Source: an uncultured Cellvibrionales bacterium (GTDB taxonomy: Bacteria > Pseudomonadota > Gammaproteobacteria > Pseudomonadales > Porticoccaceae). Taken from it: DNA of 39,126 bases. The notes under the pieces are model-generated. The model saw only the letters and a program-made list of their open reading frames with translations. It did not search any database and was not told where the DNA came from. Location of the stretch: positions 1-39,126 of the forward strand of contig CAJWFB010000008.1 of assembly GCA_913031645.1 (NCBI GenBank). Reading direction: 5' to 3'. This document shows positions 8,169 through 15,506 of the stretch, one piece after another (positions within the stretch are counted from its first letter, which is position 1; every line of letters begins with the position of its first letter). The position numbers and the translations under genes were made by a program.

Positions 8169-8906
8169 ATGTCCAGTGAACCATTATTAGACAGTCTCCT
8201 TTTACGTCATGACACTTGGCGAGGACGCAATCGATCACTGCGTAAGCATGTGGTTGCTACCGGCAATAACAGTCTGGATGGCTTGTTACTCGGCGGCTGG
8301 CCAGTGTCGGCTCTTACAGAGCTGGTGACGCAACAAGACGGCATAGGTGAATTGAGCATACTGTTGCCCACGATCAAACATTACACTAGTGAAGATAAAT
8401 TGTGTGTATGGCTGGACCCACCTTATCAACCCTATGCACCAAGCCTGGTCAATGCCGGAATTCCTCTTGATAAACTGTTAATTGTACGCAGTAAAAACAG
8501 TAAGGAATGGCTGTGGGCAGCGGAGCAATCTATTCGCGGCAAGGCGCTACTTTTCGCTTGGTCCAATAAAGCACAACCACGCTATTCTGCACTTAGAAAA
8601 TTGCAGTTAGCCGCCACAGAAAGTTTGGCCCCTGCTTTTTTATTTAGTCCTCATAACGCACTTAAGACTCACTCTCCCGCCCTATTACGCATAGAACTTG
8701 AAAGTCTAGAGCCTAATGCTTTGTCCATTACTCTACACAAGCTGAGAGGAAAAATGCCTGGTGCAAAAATACAGATCTCTGTTGGGGATGTAATGGCAGA
8801 GCGCATGCTACTCGACAAGTTACCGGTTAATATTCATTACCCAAAATCACAACAGTCAGGTTACCCACTATCGAAAAAAGATGATCTTCAATCTCTAAAT
8901 ACTTAG
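8169..8906 (+). CDS. imuA: ImuA, SOS mutagenesis cassette protein (RecA/SulA-like)
   Basis: A 245-residue ImuA, the RecA-like accessory factor of the ImuA-ImuB-DnaE2 translesion mutasome. The conserved entry segment TGNNSLDGLLLGGWPVSALTELV matches the family's LPGGGWPxGALTEL-type motif. VWLDPPYQPYAPSLVNAGI and the KALLFAWSNKAQPRYSALRKLQLAA segment are also typical. It has no complete Walker A motif, as is usual. It is preceded by a near-perfect LexA box and followed by imuB after 3 bases, so the two form an SOS-induced operon. No Shine-Dalgarno site is visible before the ATG. The cassette's polymerase gene dnaE2 is not adjacent but lies at 15507. Confidence 0.92.
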   Translation: MSSEPLLDSLLLRHDTWRGRNRSLRKHVVATGNNSLDGLLLGGWPVSALTELVTQQDGIGELSILLPTIKHYTSEDKLCVWLDPPYQPYAPSLVNAGIPLDKLLIVRSKNSKEWLWAAEQSIRGKALLFAWSNKAQPRYSALRKLQLAATESLAPAFLFSPHNALKTHSPALLRIELESLEPNALSITLHKLRGKMPGAKIQISVGDVMAERMLLDKLPVNIHYPKSQQSGYPLSKKDDLQSLNT

Positions 8907-8909
8907 CCG

Positions 8910-10406
8910 ATGAAGAAACTGCCAATAACAATGCAAACAGCGCCTCATCAAATAGATCAGAATATTTGGCTATATATAAAATTACCTCAACTGGCCATTG
9001 AAGCAGTGACAACTAACACTGCTATCCTTTTAAAAGAGGTGCCAGTTGCGGTTGCTTACTCACACAAAAATGCCCAATGTATCGATTGCTGTAATCAATC
9101 TGCCAAGGCTTGGGGTGTCGATCCTCTGATGTCAGTTTCTACCGCTCTGGCTATTTGCCCTGATTTAACCGTGCTGACAAAAAACGTACAGCAAGAACAA
9201 CAGCTACTGCAACAATTGGCACTGATCGCCTACCGCTTTAGCCCTGAGATTATTATTGATACTGATGGCTTATGGTTAGATCTGTCAGGCTGCGCCCAGC
9301 TTTTTAATGGCTATAACAGGCTGCTAAAAAAACTTTACACCCAACTATGTCGACAATCTGTTAACGCCACTAGCGGCGTTGGGAAAAGCCCTATGGCGGC
9401 GAAATTACTCTGCAGTACTAAATTTCACCAGTATTTACCCGACAGCGGTGAAATACAGTGTGCTCTAATGACAACTGCACTGAACACACTACCGAGTACA
9501 AACAAGCAACAGCAGAATTTTAAGCAGTTGGGATTAACCACCATTGGTGATTTACTGGCCCTCCCTCGGTCAGCCTTAAGCCAGCGCTTTAATAGTGAAT
9601 TAATGGATACTCTGCAACAACTCCAGGGTGACAAGCCCTGCTTATTAACACGTTTCAAACCTGCCAATGAATTTCACAGTGCAGTTCAGAACCCTCAGGG
9701 GTTGTATAGCAAAGAGAGCTTATTGTTTCCCATGAAGACTCTCTTACAGCGCCTGTACCAATACTTAATGGCCAGACAATGTTATAGCCGTAAATTAGTA
9801 TGGCGATTTGAACCCTTACTGGGCAAGCATCAGTTCATGACCGTTAGGTTATCTGGTAGCAACCATAGCGGGTCAAGTTTGTTGAGCCTGAGTCGAATAC
9901 AATTAGAGCGTTTAGAGCTGCCGAGTAGTATTGAGCAGGTGTCACTTTTCTGTGATCAATTTACAGCTATGCCCGGGCTTAGTTTTGATTTGTTTGGTGA
10001 TCAAATGTCTCTACAAGAAAATACAGCTGAGTTAATTGACAACCTCAATGCTCGATTGGGCGCTGAGGCCTTATCAAGACCTACTATAAATACTGAGCAC
10101 TTGCCCGAATTGGCTGGCAACATAGGCGCTATTGATCAATCAAGCGACCCCGAGCAACAACCTGGTCAGACACAGAAACCATTGTGGTTACTCCCTAAGC
10201 CAGCGCCTATTAAGTTGCATAATCAACAGCTGTATTGGCGCAAACCACTAACAATTGTCAGTGGCCCAGAACGACTGTGCGGTAACTGGTGGCAGTCCGA
10301 GCAACAGCGCGATTACTATCTTGCTTGTGACAGTAAAGGTGCTCGTTACTGGATATTTAGAGAGTCCACAAACAAACGGTGGTTTGTCCATGGGATCTTC
10401 GCTTGA
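8910..10406 (+). CDS. imuB: ImuB, Y-family polymerase-like protein of the SOS mutasome
   Basis: A 498-residue Y-family-like protein. In ImuB the polymerase fold is kept, but catalysis is lost and the protein works as a hub joining the beta clamp, ImuA and DnaE2. Here the first catalytic Asp of the DinB start motif is replaced in LYIKLPQLAIEA. The second site reads TDGLWLDLSGCAQLFNG, where DinB has a D-E pair followed by a similar strand, so the Glu is gone. GVGKSPMAAKLLC and the helix-hairpin-helix region LGLTTIGDLLALPRSAL fit the family. LSFDLFGDQMSL near residue 360 lies where ImuB proteins carry a clamp-binding peptide, but I cannot confirm it. It follows imuA by 3 bases and shares its SOS promoter. 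Confidence 0.92.
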   Translation: MKKLPITMQTAPHQIDQNIWLYIKLPQLAIEAVTTNTAILLKEVPVAVAYSHKNAQCIDCCNQSAKAWGVDPLMSVSTALAICPDLTVLTKNVQQEQQLLQQLALIAYRFSPEIIIDTDGLWLDLSGCAQLFNGYNRLLKKLYTQLCRQSVNATSGVGKSPMAAKLLCSTKFHQYLPDSGEIQCALMTTALNTLPSTNKQQQNFKQLGLTTIGDLLALPRSALSQRFNSELMDTLQQLQGDKPCLLTRFKPANEFHSAVQNPQGLYSKESLLFPMKTLLQRLYQYLMARQCYSRKLVWRFEPLLGKHQFMTVRLSGSNHSGSSLLSLSRIQLERLELPSSIEQVSLFCDQFTAMPGLSFDLFGDQMSLQENTAELIDNLNARLGAEALSRPTINTEHLPELAGNIGAIDQSSDPEQQPGQTQKPLWLLPKPAPIKLHNQQLYWRKPLTIVSGPERLCGNWWQSEQQRDYYLACDSKGARYWIFRESTNKRWFVHGIFA

Positions 10407-10508
10407 TTCACCGCTTATTAGCGTAATCTCCAGGGCCTAAATCTTTGATCTATACTAATGTGACACATTTATCATTCAACTACAGATAATCTTATCAAGG
10501 AGAAGTTT

Positions 10509-11357
10509 ATGAGACGTTTTATTATTATTTGCTCGGCATTACTCACAATAGCGGGGTGTGCACAGGATAGAGTCGAGGTTAAACCAGTCGAGGCGGCACC
10601 AGAGCCAACGATGACTGAGATAGCCGAGTCCAATCCTAGCTATTGGGGATATATTGATTACCTATGGGCCGAGAATGGAGATTCATTCTCTGAAGAGGGG
10701 TTCGCCGCTTTTCTGAGCGACTGGATTGTCGAAGCCAATAAGACCGGCGTCTCATATACTAGCTTTGGTTATGTACCTAAAGAGTCAACCGAAAATTTTG
10801 ACGGAATTTGGGCTGTAGCCTGGAAAAGCAAGGCTCTTCGAGACGAAGCTTGGGAGAAATGGATAGCCAATAAGTCCGCCGAAAATCTTTCGGAAAATCA
10901 CTCTGAAACAATAACATTAGGCGGCGAAGATTATAAAAACGTGTTTGGTTTTTATGCCTTTCGACCACGTGAAATGTCAAATCCGTGGAATGATATAGGG
11001 CCAGAACAAGAGCCTTATAATGTGGACGTTATGTTCTGTAGCTTCAATGAAGGTCAAGGCGCTGATCAGTTAAAAAGTACTATTTCGAGTGAATTTAGTC
11101 CTTGGCTCGATGCTTATCAAGAGGAAAATCCCGAAGCATCCTATAATTTCAGCATCGAAGTACCATCATATGATCCTGATCCCGACTTCGATTATCTTTG
11201 GAAGAATATCCACCGAAATGAAGCACAAGCTAATGCAGGCAATGCGGCATGGGCTGAAACTGGTGGAGAGATACAAAAGAAATTTGACACTATCGCCACC
11301 TGCCAGCCACCTGTTAGGTTTGCGGGCTATTCTTTTGTCGATTATGACGAAGCATAA
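10509..11357 (+). CDS. Uncharacterised lipoprotein with an apparent internal duplication
   Basis: I do not recognise this 282-residue protein. It starts with a lipoprotein signal peptide (MRRFIIICSALLTIAGC), so Cys17 would be acylated and the protein anchored to a membrane in the envelope. The mature part is rich in Trp and acidic residues. Two halves look related. One has WAENGDSFSEEG, an FL-x-x-W helix, VSYTSFGYVP and FDGIWAVAW. The other has FNEGQGADQ, a WLDAY helix, ASYNFSIEVP and FDYLWKNIH. Both then lead to an AW helix. This suggests a tandem pair of small alpha/beta units, possibly of dimeric-barrel type. AAGGAGA precedes the ATG by 6 bases. It lies between imuB and a convergent gene, and a stem-loop follows its stop. 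Confidence 0.75.
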   Translation: MRRFIIICSALLTIAGCAQDRVEVKPVEAAPEPTMTEIAESNPSYWGYIDYLWAENGDSFSEEGFAAFLSDWIVEANKTGVSYTSFGYVPKESTENFDGIWAVAWKSKALRDEAWEKWIANKSAENLSENHSETITLGGEDYKNVFGFYAFRPREMSNPWNDIGPEQEPYNVDVMFCSFNEGQGADQLKSTISSEFSPWLDAYQEENPEASYNFSIEVPSYDPDPDFDYLWKNIHRNEAQANAGNAAWAETGGEIQKKFDTIATCQPPVRFAGYSFVDYDEA

Positions 11358-11365
11358 TGAAGATA

Positions 11366-11396
11366 AGAACCCACGAATATCATATTCGTGGGTTCT
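11366..11396. terminator. Perfect 15-bp stem-loop between convergent genes
   Basis: AGAACCCACGAATAT (11366-11380) is followed by one base and its exact reverse complement (11382-11396). It lies 9 bases after the lipoprotein stop and 12 bases beyond the stop of the convergent acyl-CoA synthetase gene. Neither strand has a T-run after the stem. It may therefore act as a Rho-assisted terminator or as a 3'-end stabiliser for both transcripts. Confidence 0.6.
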
Positions 11397-11408
11397 CCAG
11401 TTCTAAAA

Positions 11409-12941
11409 TCAAGATGTAAATTCATCTTTTAGTTTAAACTTTTGAACCTTACCTGCGGGATTGCGCGGTAAAACATCAATAAAGCGCAATTCACTGGGTA
11501 GTTTATAGCGGGCCAGCGACTCTCCGGCAAAGGCTCTCAATCCTTCAAGGTCGAGACTCGCGCCCTCCTCAAGAACGGCAATAGCCGTAACGGCTTCGCC
11601 CCACTTGTCGTCCGGCAAGCCAATAACCGCAACCTCAACAATGGCTGGGTGACCGTAAAGAATGCTCTCCACTTCGGCGGGATAAACATTTTCGCCACCA
11701 GTGATGATCATGTCCTTGACTCGATCGCACAAGAACAAAAAGTCTTCGTCATCCAGATAACCAATATCACCGCTGTGGAACCAACCCAACTCATCAATGG
11801 CCTCTGCGGTTGCTTCGGGGCGATTCCAATAGCCCTTCATGACATTCGGTCCTTTAATACAAACTTCACCATGCACACCAGCCGCAACCGGATTATTGTC
11901 GCCATCAACAATCTGTACTTCAGTGTACATAGGTGCTTTGCCCGCTGAACCCACTTTAAGCATGGCTAAATCACTGCTCAATAGACTAGCAAATGGCGCC
12001 GTTTCTGTTAACCCATAACCCTGACAGAAACTTACGCCTCTCTCACCATAGGTCTTGATTAATGGCACCGGCACCGGCGCTCCGCCACAGATCAAGGCAG
12101 TGACACTGGATAGGTCTGTGCTGGCAAAGTTGTCATGTTGTGCCATCATCAAGAACATAGTCGGCGCACCAAACATACTACCGACCTTGTGCTCTTCGAT
12201 AAGAGCTAGCACTTCTCCTGCTTCAAAACTACGCAGTAAAATGACCTCAATACCTTTGGCCAACGATAACAGTGTGGTTACGTTGAGTCCTCCAATATGA
12301 AATAAGGGTGCACAAGTTAGCGTTGTGGAGGTCATTGTGTCTTCGCCAAAGCAGACGTTAATACTGTTCCAGAACACATTGCCATGGGTTAGCATAGCGC
12401 CTTTGGGAAGCCCGGTGGTACCCGAGGTATACATGATAAAGGCGATATCATCAGCCTCTACATTTTCACTGCCGTGCGCTGGTTTAGCCTCAGCCATGAG
12501 TGGCGCCAAAGATTCCCAACCATCCGCATCTGACTCTATGGTGAGATAGCGTGTGCAATTCAGATTGGCCTTTTCTGAATCAATCAAAGGACGCAACATA
12601 TCATCAGCAAACATCACGGTGATGTCTGCATCGTTAGTAATAAACCGAACTTCAGGGCCCGTCAAACGGAAATTAAGAGGTACAAAAACTGCGCCTAAGC
12701 AGCCACAGGCATAGAGTAACTCAAGGAATGCTGGATGATTAAGTCCTATATAACCAACACGATCGCCCTTTGAAACACCGCCATCTCGAAGAATAGTTGT
12801 TAGTCGCCTCACTTGATCACCTAACTCTGCACAGGTCAACGTCTGACCCTCAAATGTGAGTGCTCTGGCGTTTGGTGTTAACAATGCACGACGTAAAATA
12901 GTGTGGCCTAAACCAATATTTGCTGCTTGTGAATTTGACAT
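11409..12941 (-). CDS. Acyl-CoA synthetase (AMP-dependent ligase, FadD3/long-chain-like)
   Basis: A 510-residue acyl-adenylate/CoA ligase that would activate a fatty or other carboxylic acid with ATP and CoA. It has the P-loop-like motif IMYTSGTTGLPKGAMLTHGNV, the YGLTETAPF adenine-binding segment, GWFHSGDIGYLDDEDFLFLCDR with the ribose-binding Asp, the GGENVYPAEVE hinge and the C-terminal NPAGKVQKFKL with the catalytic Lys. AAAGGAA lies 6 bases before the ATG. Promoter module B upstream (13036-13101) ties it to the AtuA-like operon and acyl-CoA dehydrogenase, for which it could supply the first step. The substrate is not predictable; the closest general types are medium or long-chain and cyclic-acid ligases. 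Confidence 0.93.
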   Translation of the reverse strand: MSNSQAANIGLGHTILRRALLTPNARALTFEGQTLTCAELGDQVRRLTTILRDGGVSKGDRVGYIGLNHPAFLELLYACGCLGAVFVPLNFRLTGPEVRFITNDADITVMFADDMLRPLIDSEKANLNCTRYLTIESDADGWESLAPLMAEAKPAHGSENVEADDIAFIMYTSGTTGLPKGAMLTHGNVFWNSINVCFGEDTMTSTTLTCAPLFHIGGLNVTTLLSLAKGIEVILLRSFEAGEVLALIEEHKVGSMFGAPTMFLMMAQHDNFASTDLSSVTALICGGAPVPVPLIKTYGERGVSFCQGYGLTETAPFASLLSSDLAMLKVGSAGKAPMYTEVQIVDGDNNPVAAGVHGEVCIKGPNVMKGYWNRPEATAEAIDELGWFHSGDIGYLDDEDFLFLCDRVKDMIITGGENVYPAEVESILYGHPAIVEVAVIGLPDDKWGEAVTAIAVLEEGASLDLEGLRAFAGESLARYKLPSELRFIDVLPRNPAGKVQKFKLKDEFTS

Positions 12942-13035
12942 GAAAATTTCCTTTGTAGTTTTTATTGCACCGACGATTTTTTCACATCAGCGCCCCTCTC
13001 TGCATTCCTCTCATTTAACGGTCATAATCAGACAC

Positions 13036-13101
13036 ATAGTACGTTTCTATGCTTGTCTAATCTTTGGTTTATATGCCATCAACCATAGCGTTTATGCCAA
13101 T
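13036..13101 (-). promoter_or_regulatory. Promoter module B: 21-bp-spaced direct repeats with GATTA and TACTAT -10, upstream of acyl-CoA synthetase
   Basis: On the minus strand TTGGCATAA and GATGGCATA repeat with 21-bp spacing (plus-strand core complements at 13093-13098 and 13072-13077). GATTA follows nine bases after the proximal box, and TACTAT lies at 13041-13036. ATTGGCATAA, TTGATGGCATA and AACGTACTAT are identical to module A. The 5' leader would be about 88 bases, longer than for the other two copies. Confidence 0.65.
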
Positions 13102-13330
13102 TAGTACTCATTCAAATAACTGATACAAAAAAGACAGGCGCAATTTTTAACAACAAACCACTGCGCAACCCCCTCCAGCGAACCGCAATTATAATTGTCT
13201 AAAAACACCTGTCAAAAGTAGCGCTTCAAACAAGATAATGATCCCGATGTCTATCGTCGTGGAGATTACTTTGGGTCAAAGTGACGAGCCCTATTCAGAA
13301 TAGCTTTAAGAATATAATAAACCGATCTAA

Positions 13331-13368
13331 GAGTGCTTTAACACTCGTGATTCTCTGTACTCTATAAT
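13331..13368 (+). promoter_or_regulatory. Probable metY promoter with an inverted repeat over the -35
   Basis: A consensus -10 TATAAT lies at 13363-13368, 31 bases before the ATG. The best -35 is weak (TTAACA, 13338-13343, spacer 19). GAGTG (13331-13335) and CACTC (13342-13346) form an inverted repeat across the -35, which could be an operator. The regulator is unknown. Confidence 0.4.
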
Positions 13369-13399
13369 AGGGCCAAATCACTAATAAGGACATTGCTCC

Positions 13400-14671
13400 A
13401 TGAAAATTGAAACTCAAGCCATCCATGCCGGATTTGAAGATGACCCAACAACGCGTGCCGTTGCTGTCCCTATCTATCAAACAACTTCCTATAGTTTTCG
13501 GGATACACAGCATGGTGCGGATCTATTCAACCTGGCAGAACCGGGCAATATTTACACGCGCATTATGAACCCCACTAACGATGTCCTAGAGCAGCGTATG
13601 GCACAACTAGAAGGTGGTGTTGGCGCGCTGGCTGTCGCATCGGGCATGGCCGCAATCACAGCAGCTATTCAAACTGTTGCTCGTGCCGGAGACAATATTG
13701 TCAGTGTCAGTCAACTGTATGGTGGCACCTACAACTTTTTCGCGCACTCTCTGCCCAACCAAGGCATTGAAGCTCGCATGGCCTCCGGTGATGATATCGA
13801 TGCACTAGAGGCATTAATTGATGACAATACTAAAGCGCTGTTCTGTGAATCGATCGGTAACCCAGCTGGCAATATCGTTGACATTAGGGCTCTATCAGAT
13901 ATGGCGCACAAGCATGGTGTTCCGGTGATTGTCGATAACACGGTTGCCACACCGATACTGTGCCGACCCTTTGAACAAGGCGCTGATATCGTCATTCACT
14001 CGCTCACTAAATACATTGGAGGGCATGGTACCTCGGTGGGCGGTGTGATTATTGATTCAGGTAATTTCCCCTGGAAGGATCACCCTCGTTTCCCTGCATT
14101 TAATGAGCCAGATCCGTCTTATCATGGTGTGGTTTATGCGGATGCATTGGGCGAAGCCGCCTTTATTGGCCGTGCACGCGTTGTGCCTCTGCGCAACATG
14201 GGTGCCGCTATTTCACCCTTTAATTCGTTCTTGATTTTGCAAGGTTTAGAGACCTTGGCCTTACGCATGGAGCGACATACTGAGAATGCTCTTGCTGTTG
14301 CTAAATACCTGTCCGCACATGACGTGGTTGACTGGGTCAATTATGCAGGCCTTGAAACTGACAAGTACTATGAATTGGCAAAGACCGTAGTCAGTGGCAA
14401 GCCATCAGCTATTTTGAGCTTTGGTATCAAGGGTGGCGAAGCCGCCGGCGCTAAGTTCATTGATGCATTACAATTGGTTAAGCGGCTGGTCAATATTGGT
14501 GATGCAAAGTCTTTAGCCTGTCATCCCGCCAGCACCACTCATCGTCAGTTAAATGATGAAGAACTGAAAGCAGCAGGCACTAGTCGTGAGATGGTTCGCA
14601 TCTCTGTAGGGATAGAGCATATCGACGATATTATCGCTGATATAACGCAAGCATTGGACGCAGCAAAGTAA
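13400..14671 (+). CDS. metY: O-acetylhomoserine sulfhydrylase (aminocarboxypropyltransferase)
   Basis: A 423-residue PLP enzyme of the Cys/Met metabolism family that makes homocysteine from O-acetylhomoserine and sulfide. It starts IETQAIHAGFEDDPTTRAVAVPIYQTTSY, typical of the MetY branch. It carries YTRIMNPTNDVLEQRMAQLEGG, ASGMAAI for phosphate binding, and HSLTKYIGGHGTSVGGV with the PLP lysine at residue 204. Length and the PRFPAFNEPDPSYHG segment fit MetY rather than the shorter MetB/MetZ. AAGGA precedes the ATG by about 8 bases. It is a single-gene unit with its own promoter and a strong terminator. It splits the SOS mutasome genes, with which it has no known functional link. Confidence 0.93.
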   Translation: MKIETQAIHAGFEDDPTTRAVAVPIYQTTSYSFRDTQHGADLFNLAEPGNIYTRIMNPTNDVLEQRMAQLEGGVGALAVASGMAAITAAIQTVARAGDNIVSVSQLYGGTYNFFAHSLPNQGIEARMASGDDIDALEALIDDNTKALFCESIGNPAGNIVDIRALSDMAHKHGVPVIVDNTVATPILCRPFEQGADIVIHSLTKYIGGHGTSVGGVIIDSGNFPWKDHPRFPAFNEPDPSYHGVVYADALGEAAFIGRARVVPLRNMGAAISPFNSFLILQGLETLALRMERHTENALAVAKYLSAHDVVDWVNYAGLETDKYYELAKTVVSGKPSAILSFGIKGGEAAGAKFIDALQLVKRLVNIGDAKSLACHPASTTHRQLNDEELKAAGTSREMVRISVGIEHIDDIIADITQALDAAK

Positions 14672-14694
14672 TTTTCCAGTGTTACGAGAACAAA

Positions 14695-14724
14695 AAAACG
14701 GCACCCTTAGGTGCCGTTTCTGTT
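14695..14724 (+). terminator. Rho-independent terminator of metY
   Basis: ACGGCACC (14698-14705) pairs with GGTGCCGT (14710-14717) around a four-base loop, flanked by an A-run before and a T-rich stretch after. The A-run could make it work from the minus strand as well. Confidence 0.88.
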
Positions 14725-14772
14725 TTAGAACACGCTATAGTTGAGCCTCTACATCACTCTTCTCAACTGACC

Positions 14773-15078
14773 TTAAAGGATCTTGTGCTTGCCGGCTAAT
14801 ATCTCAATATACATTTTATGATCACCTACAAAGCTATATAAAGGATATTTAAACGTAGCCGGCTTATTATGCTCGACAAAAAAATGAGCGACCCACGCAA
14901 ACCCATATCCAGAAAGTAATGAGTAGAGTAAATAGAAATAGTCGAAGGTCATAAAGAACCGTACATAAAAATATATGGCGATGGTTGTACCAATGAAATG
15001 CAGCAATTTTGTGTGCTTATTGTCATGCTCACTTAAATAATAAGGGTAAAAATCTTTAAACGTTGTATATCGATTCAT
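14773..15078 (-). CDS. DUF962/Mpo1-like membrane protein
   Basis: A 101-residue small membrane protein of the DUF962/Mpo1 family. Yeast Mpo1 is an Fe(II)-dependent dioxygenase acting on 2-hydroxy fatty acids; most bacterial members are untested. The family's His pattern is present: EHDNKHTKLLHFIGT near the N-terminus and HFFVEHNKPATF plus LYSFVGDHKMY near the C-terminus. Hydrophobic helices run between them (IAIYFYVRFF, YFYLLYSLLSGYGFAWVA). AGGAG precedes ATG 15078. The small lipoprotein gene lies 60 bases upstream on the same strand. A role in lipid turnover would suit the surrounding lipid genes, but this is inference. Confidence 0.85.
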   Translation of the reverse strand: MNRYTTFKDFYPYYLSEHDNKHTKLLHFIGTTIAIYFYVRFFMTFDYFYLLYSLLSGYGFAWVAHFFVEHNKPATFKYPLYSFVGDHKMYIEILAGKHKIL

Positions 15079-15138
15079 ACTGATTACTCCTACCTGAACC
15101 TTATAATCTGGGGCTTTTTCAGCCTACTGCCGAACGAC

Positions 15139-15330
15139 TTACTCAAGGGCTCCCGAGTCTTCACTATCGTCATCATCGTCACCGGATACTGCATCGACAA
15201 CTGCCACGCCCACTTTAATCGGCGCCGTTACCACAGCAATCGCAACATCAGTAACACCCTCAACCACAGCTACCGCCAAACAGCCCGTTTGAGACGCGCA
15301 TAGCAGTAGTAAAATCAGTATCTTTTTCAT
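15139..15330 (-). CDS. Small acidic lipoprotein of unknown function
   Basis: A 63-residue protein. It has a clear lipoprotein signal, MKKILILLLLCASQTGC, with Cys17 as the predicted acylated residue. A short Val/Ala-rich segment follows (AVAVVEGVTDVAIAVVTAP), then a tail with five consecutive Asp and further acidic residues. Small Val/Ala-rich lipoproteins of this shape are common in gammaproteobacteria and have no known role. AAAGGA precedes the ATG by about 7 bases. It may be co-transcribed with the DUF962 gene 60 bases downstream, but a separate unit is equally possible. Confidence 0.75.
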   Translation of the reverse strand: MKKILILLLLCASQTGCLAVAVVEGVTDVAIAVVTAPIKVGVAVVDAVSGDDDDDSEDSGALE

Positions 15331-15438
15331 TCAATATTCCTTTACAAATAGTGCGAGTATTATGCATTTTGGGACTGCCATTGGGTAGCCTAAAGCCACT
15401 TGTATCGTCATTATTTTTAAACTCACTCATTAAAAAAG

Positions 15439-15458
15439 TTCTGCATGCATAACCAGAT
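15439..15458 (+). promoter_or_regulatory. Second, degenerate LexA-like box upstream of dnaE2
   Basis: The sequence at 15439-15458 has the CTG-N10-CAG core with a CATGCATAAC centre. It starts 30 bp before the main SOS box start and lies on nearly the same helical face. The right half (ATAACCAG) matches the imuA box. The outer bases deviate (TT and AT), so it would be a weaker site. Confidence 0.45.
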
Positions 15459-15468
15459 CATTTTATGG

Positions 15469-15488
15469 TACTGTATATATATACAGTT
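15469..15488 (+). promoter_or_regulatory. LexA (SOS) box of dnaE2
   Basis: TACTGTATATATATACAGTT is a near-perfect LexA site with an uninterrupted alternating TA core between CTG and CAG. It ends 18 bases before the chosen dnaE2 ATG. An upstream in-frame ATG at 15465 would put the box inside the coding region, which is one reason to reject that start. Confidence 0.93.
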
Positions 15489-15506
15489 ATTAAAGTCAGA
15501 GTGATC

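Larger units (their letters stand above)
12942..13399. other. Divergent intergenic region between acyl-CoA synthetase and metY
   Basis: This 458-base stretch holds promoter module B for the minus-strand gene and a -10-like TATAAT for metY, both listed separately. The remainder (about 13102-13330) shows no gene, no tRNA and no recognisable SAM riboswitch core. Confidence 0.5.

Noticed and set aside
8910-10406. Loss of Y-family catalytic acids in the imuB product
   Set aside because: This is a known property of ImuB proteins and not a sign of pseudogenisation.
13102-13399. Possible SAM riboswitch before metY
   Set aside because: None of the conserved SAM riboswitch core blocks could be found by reading; a covariance-model search would be needed to settle it.
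15465-15506. Longer dnaE2 start at 15465
   Set aside because: It would place the LexA box inside the coding sequence and add 14 residues not seen in homologues; ATG 15507 fits better.
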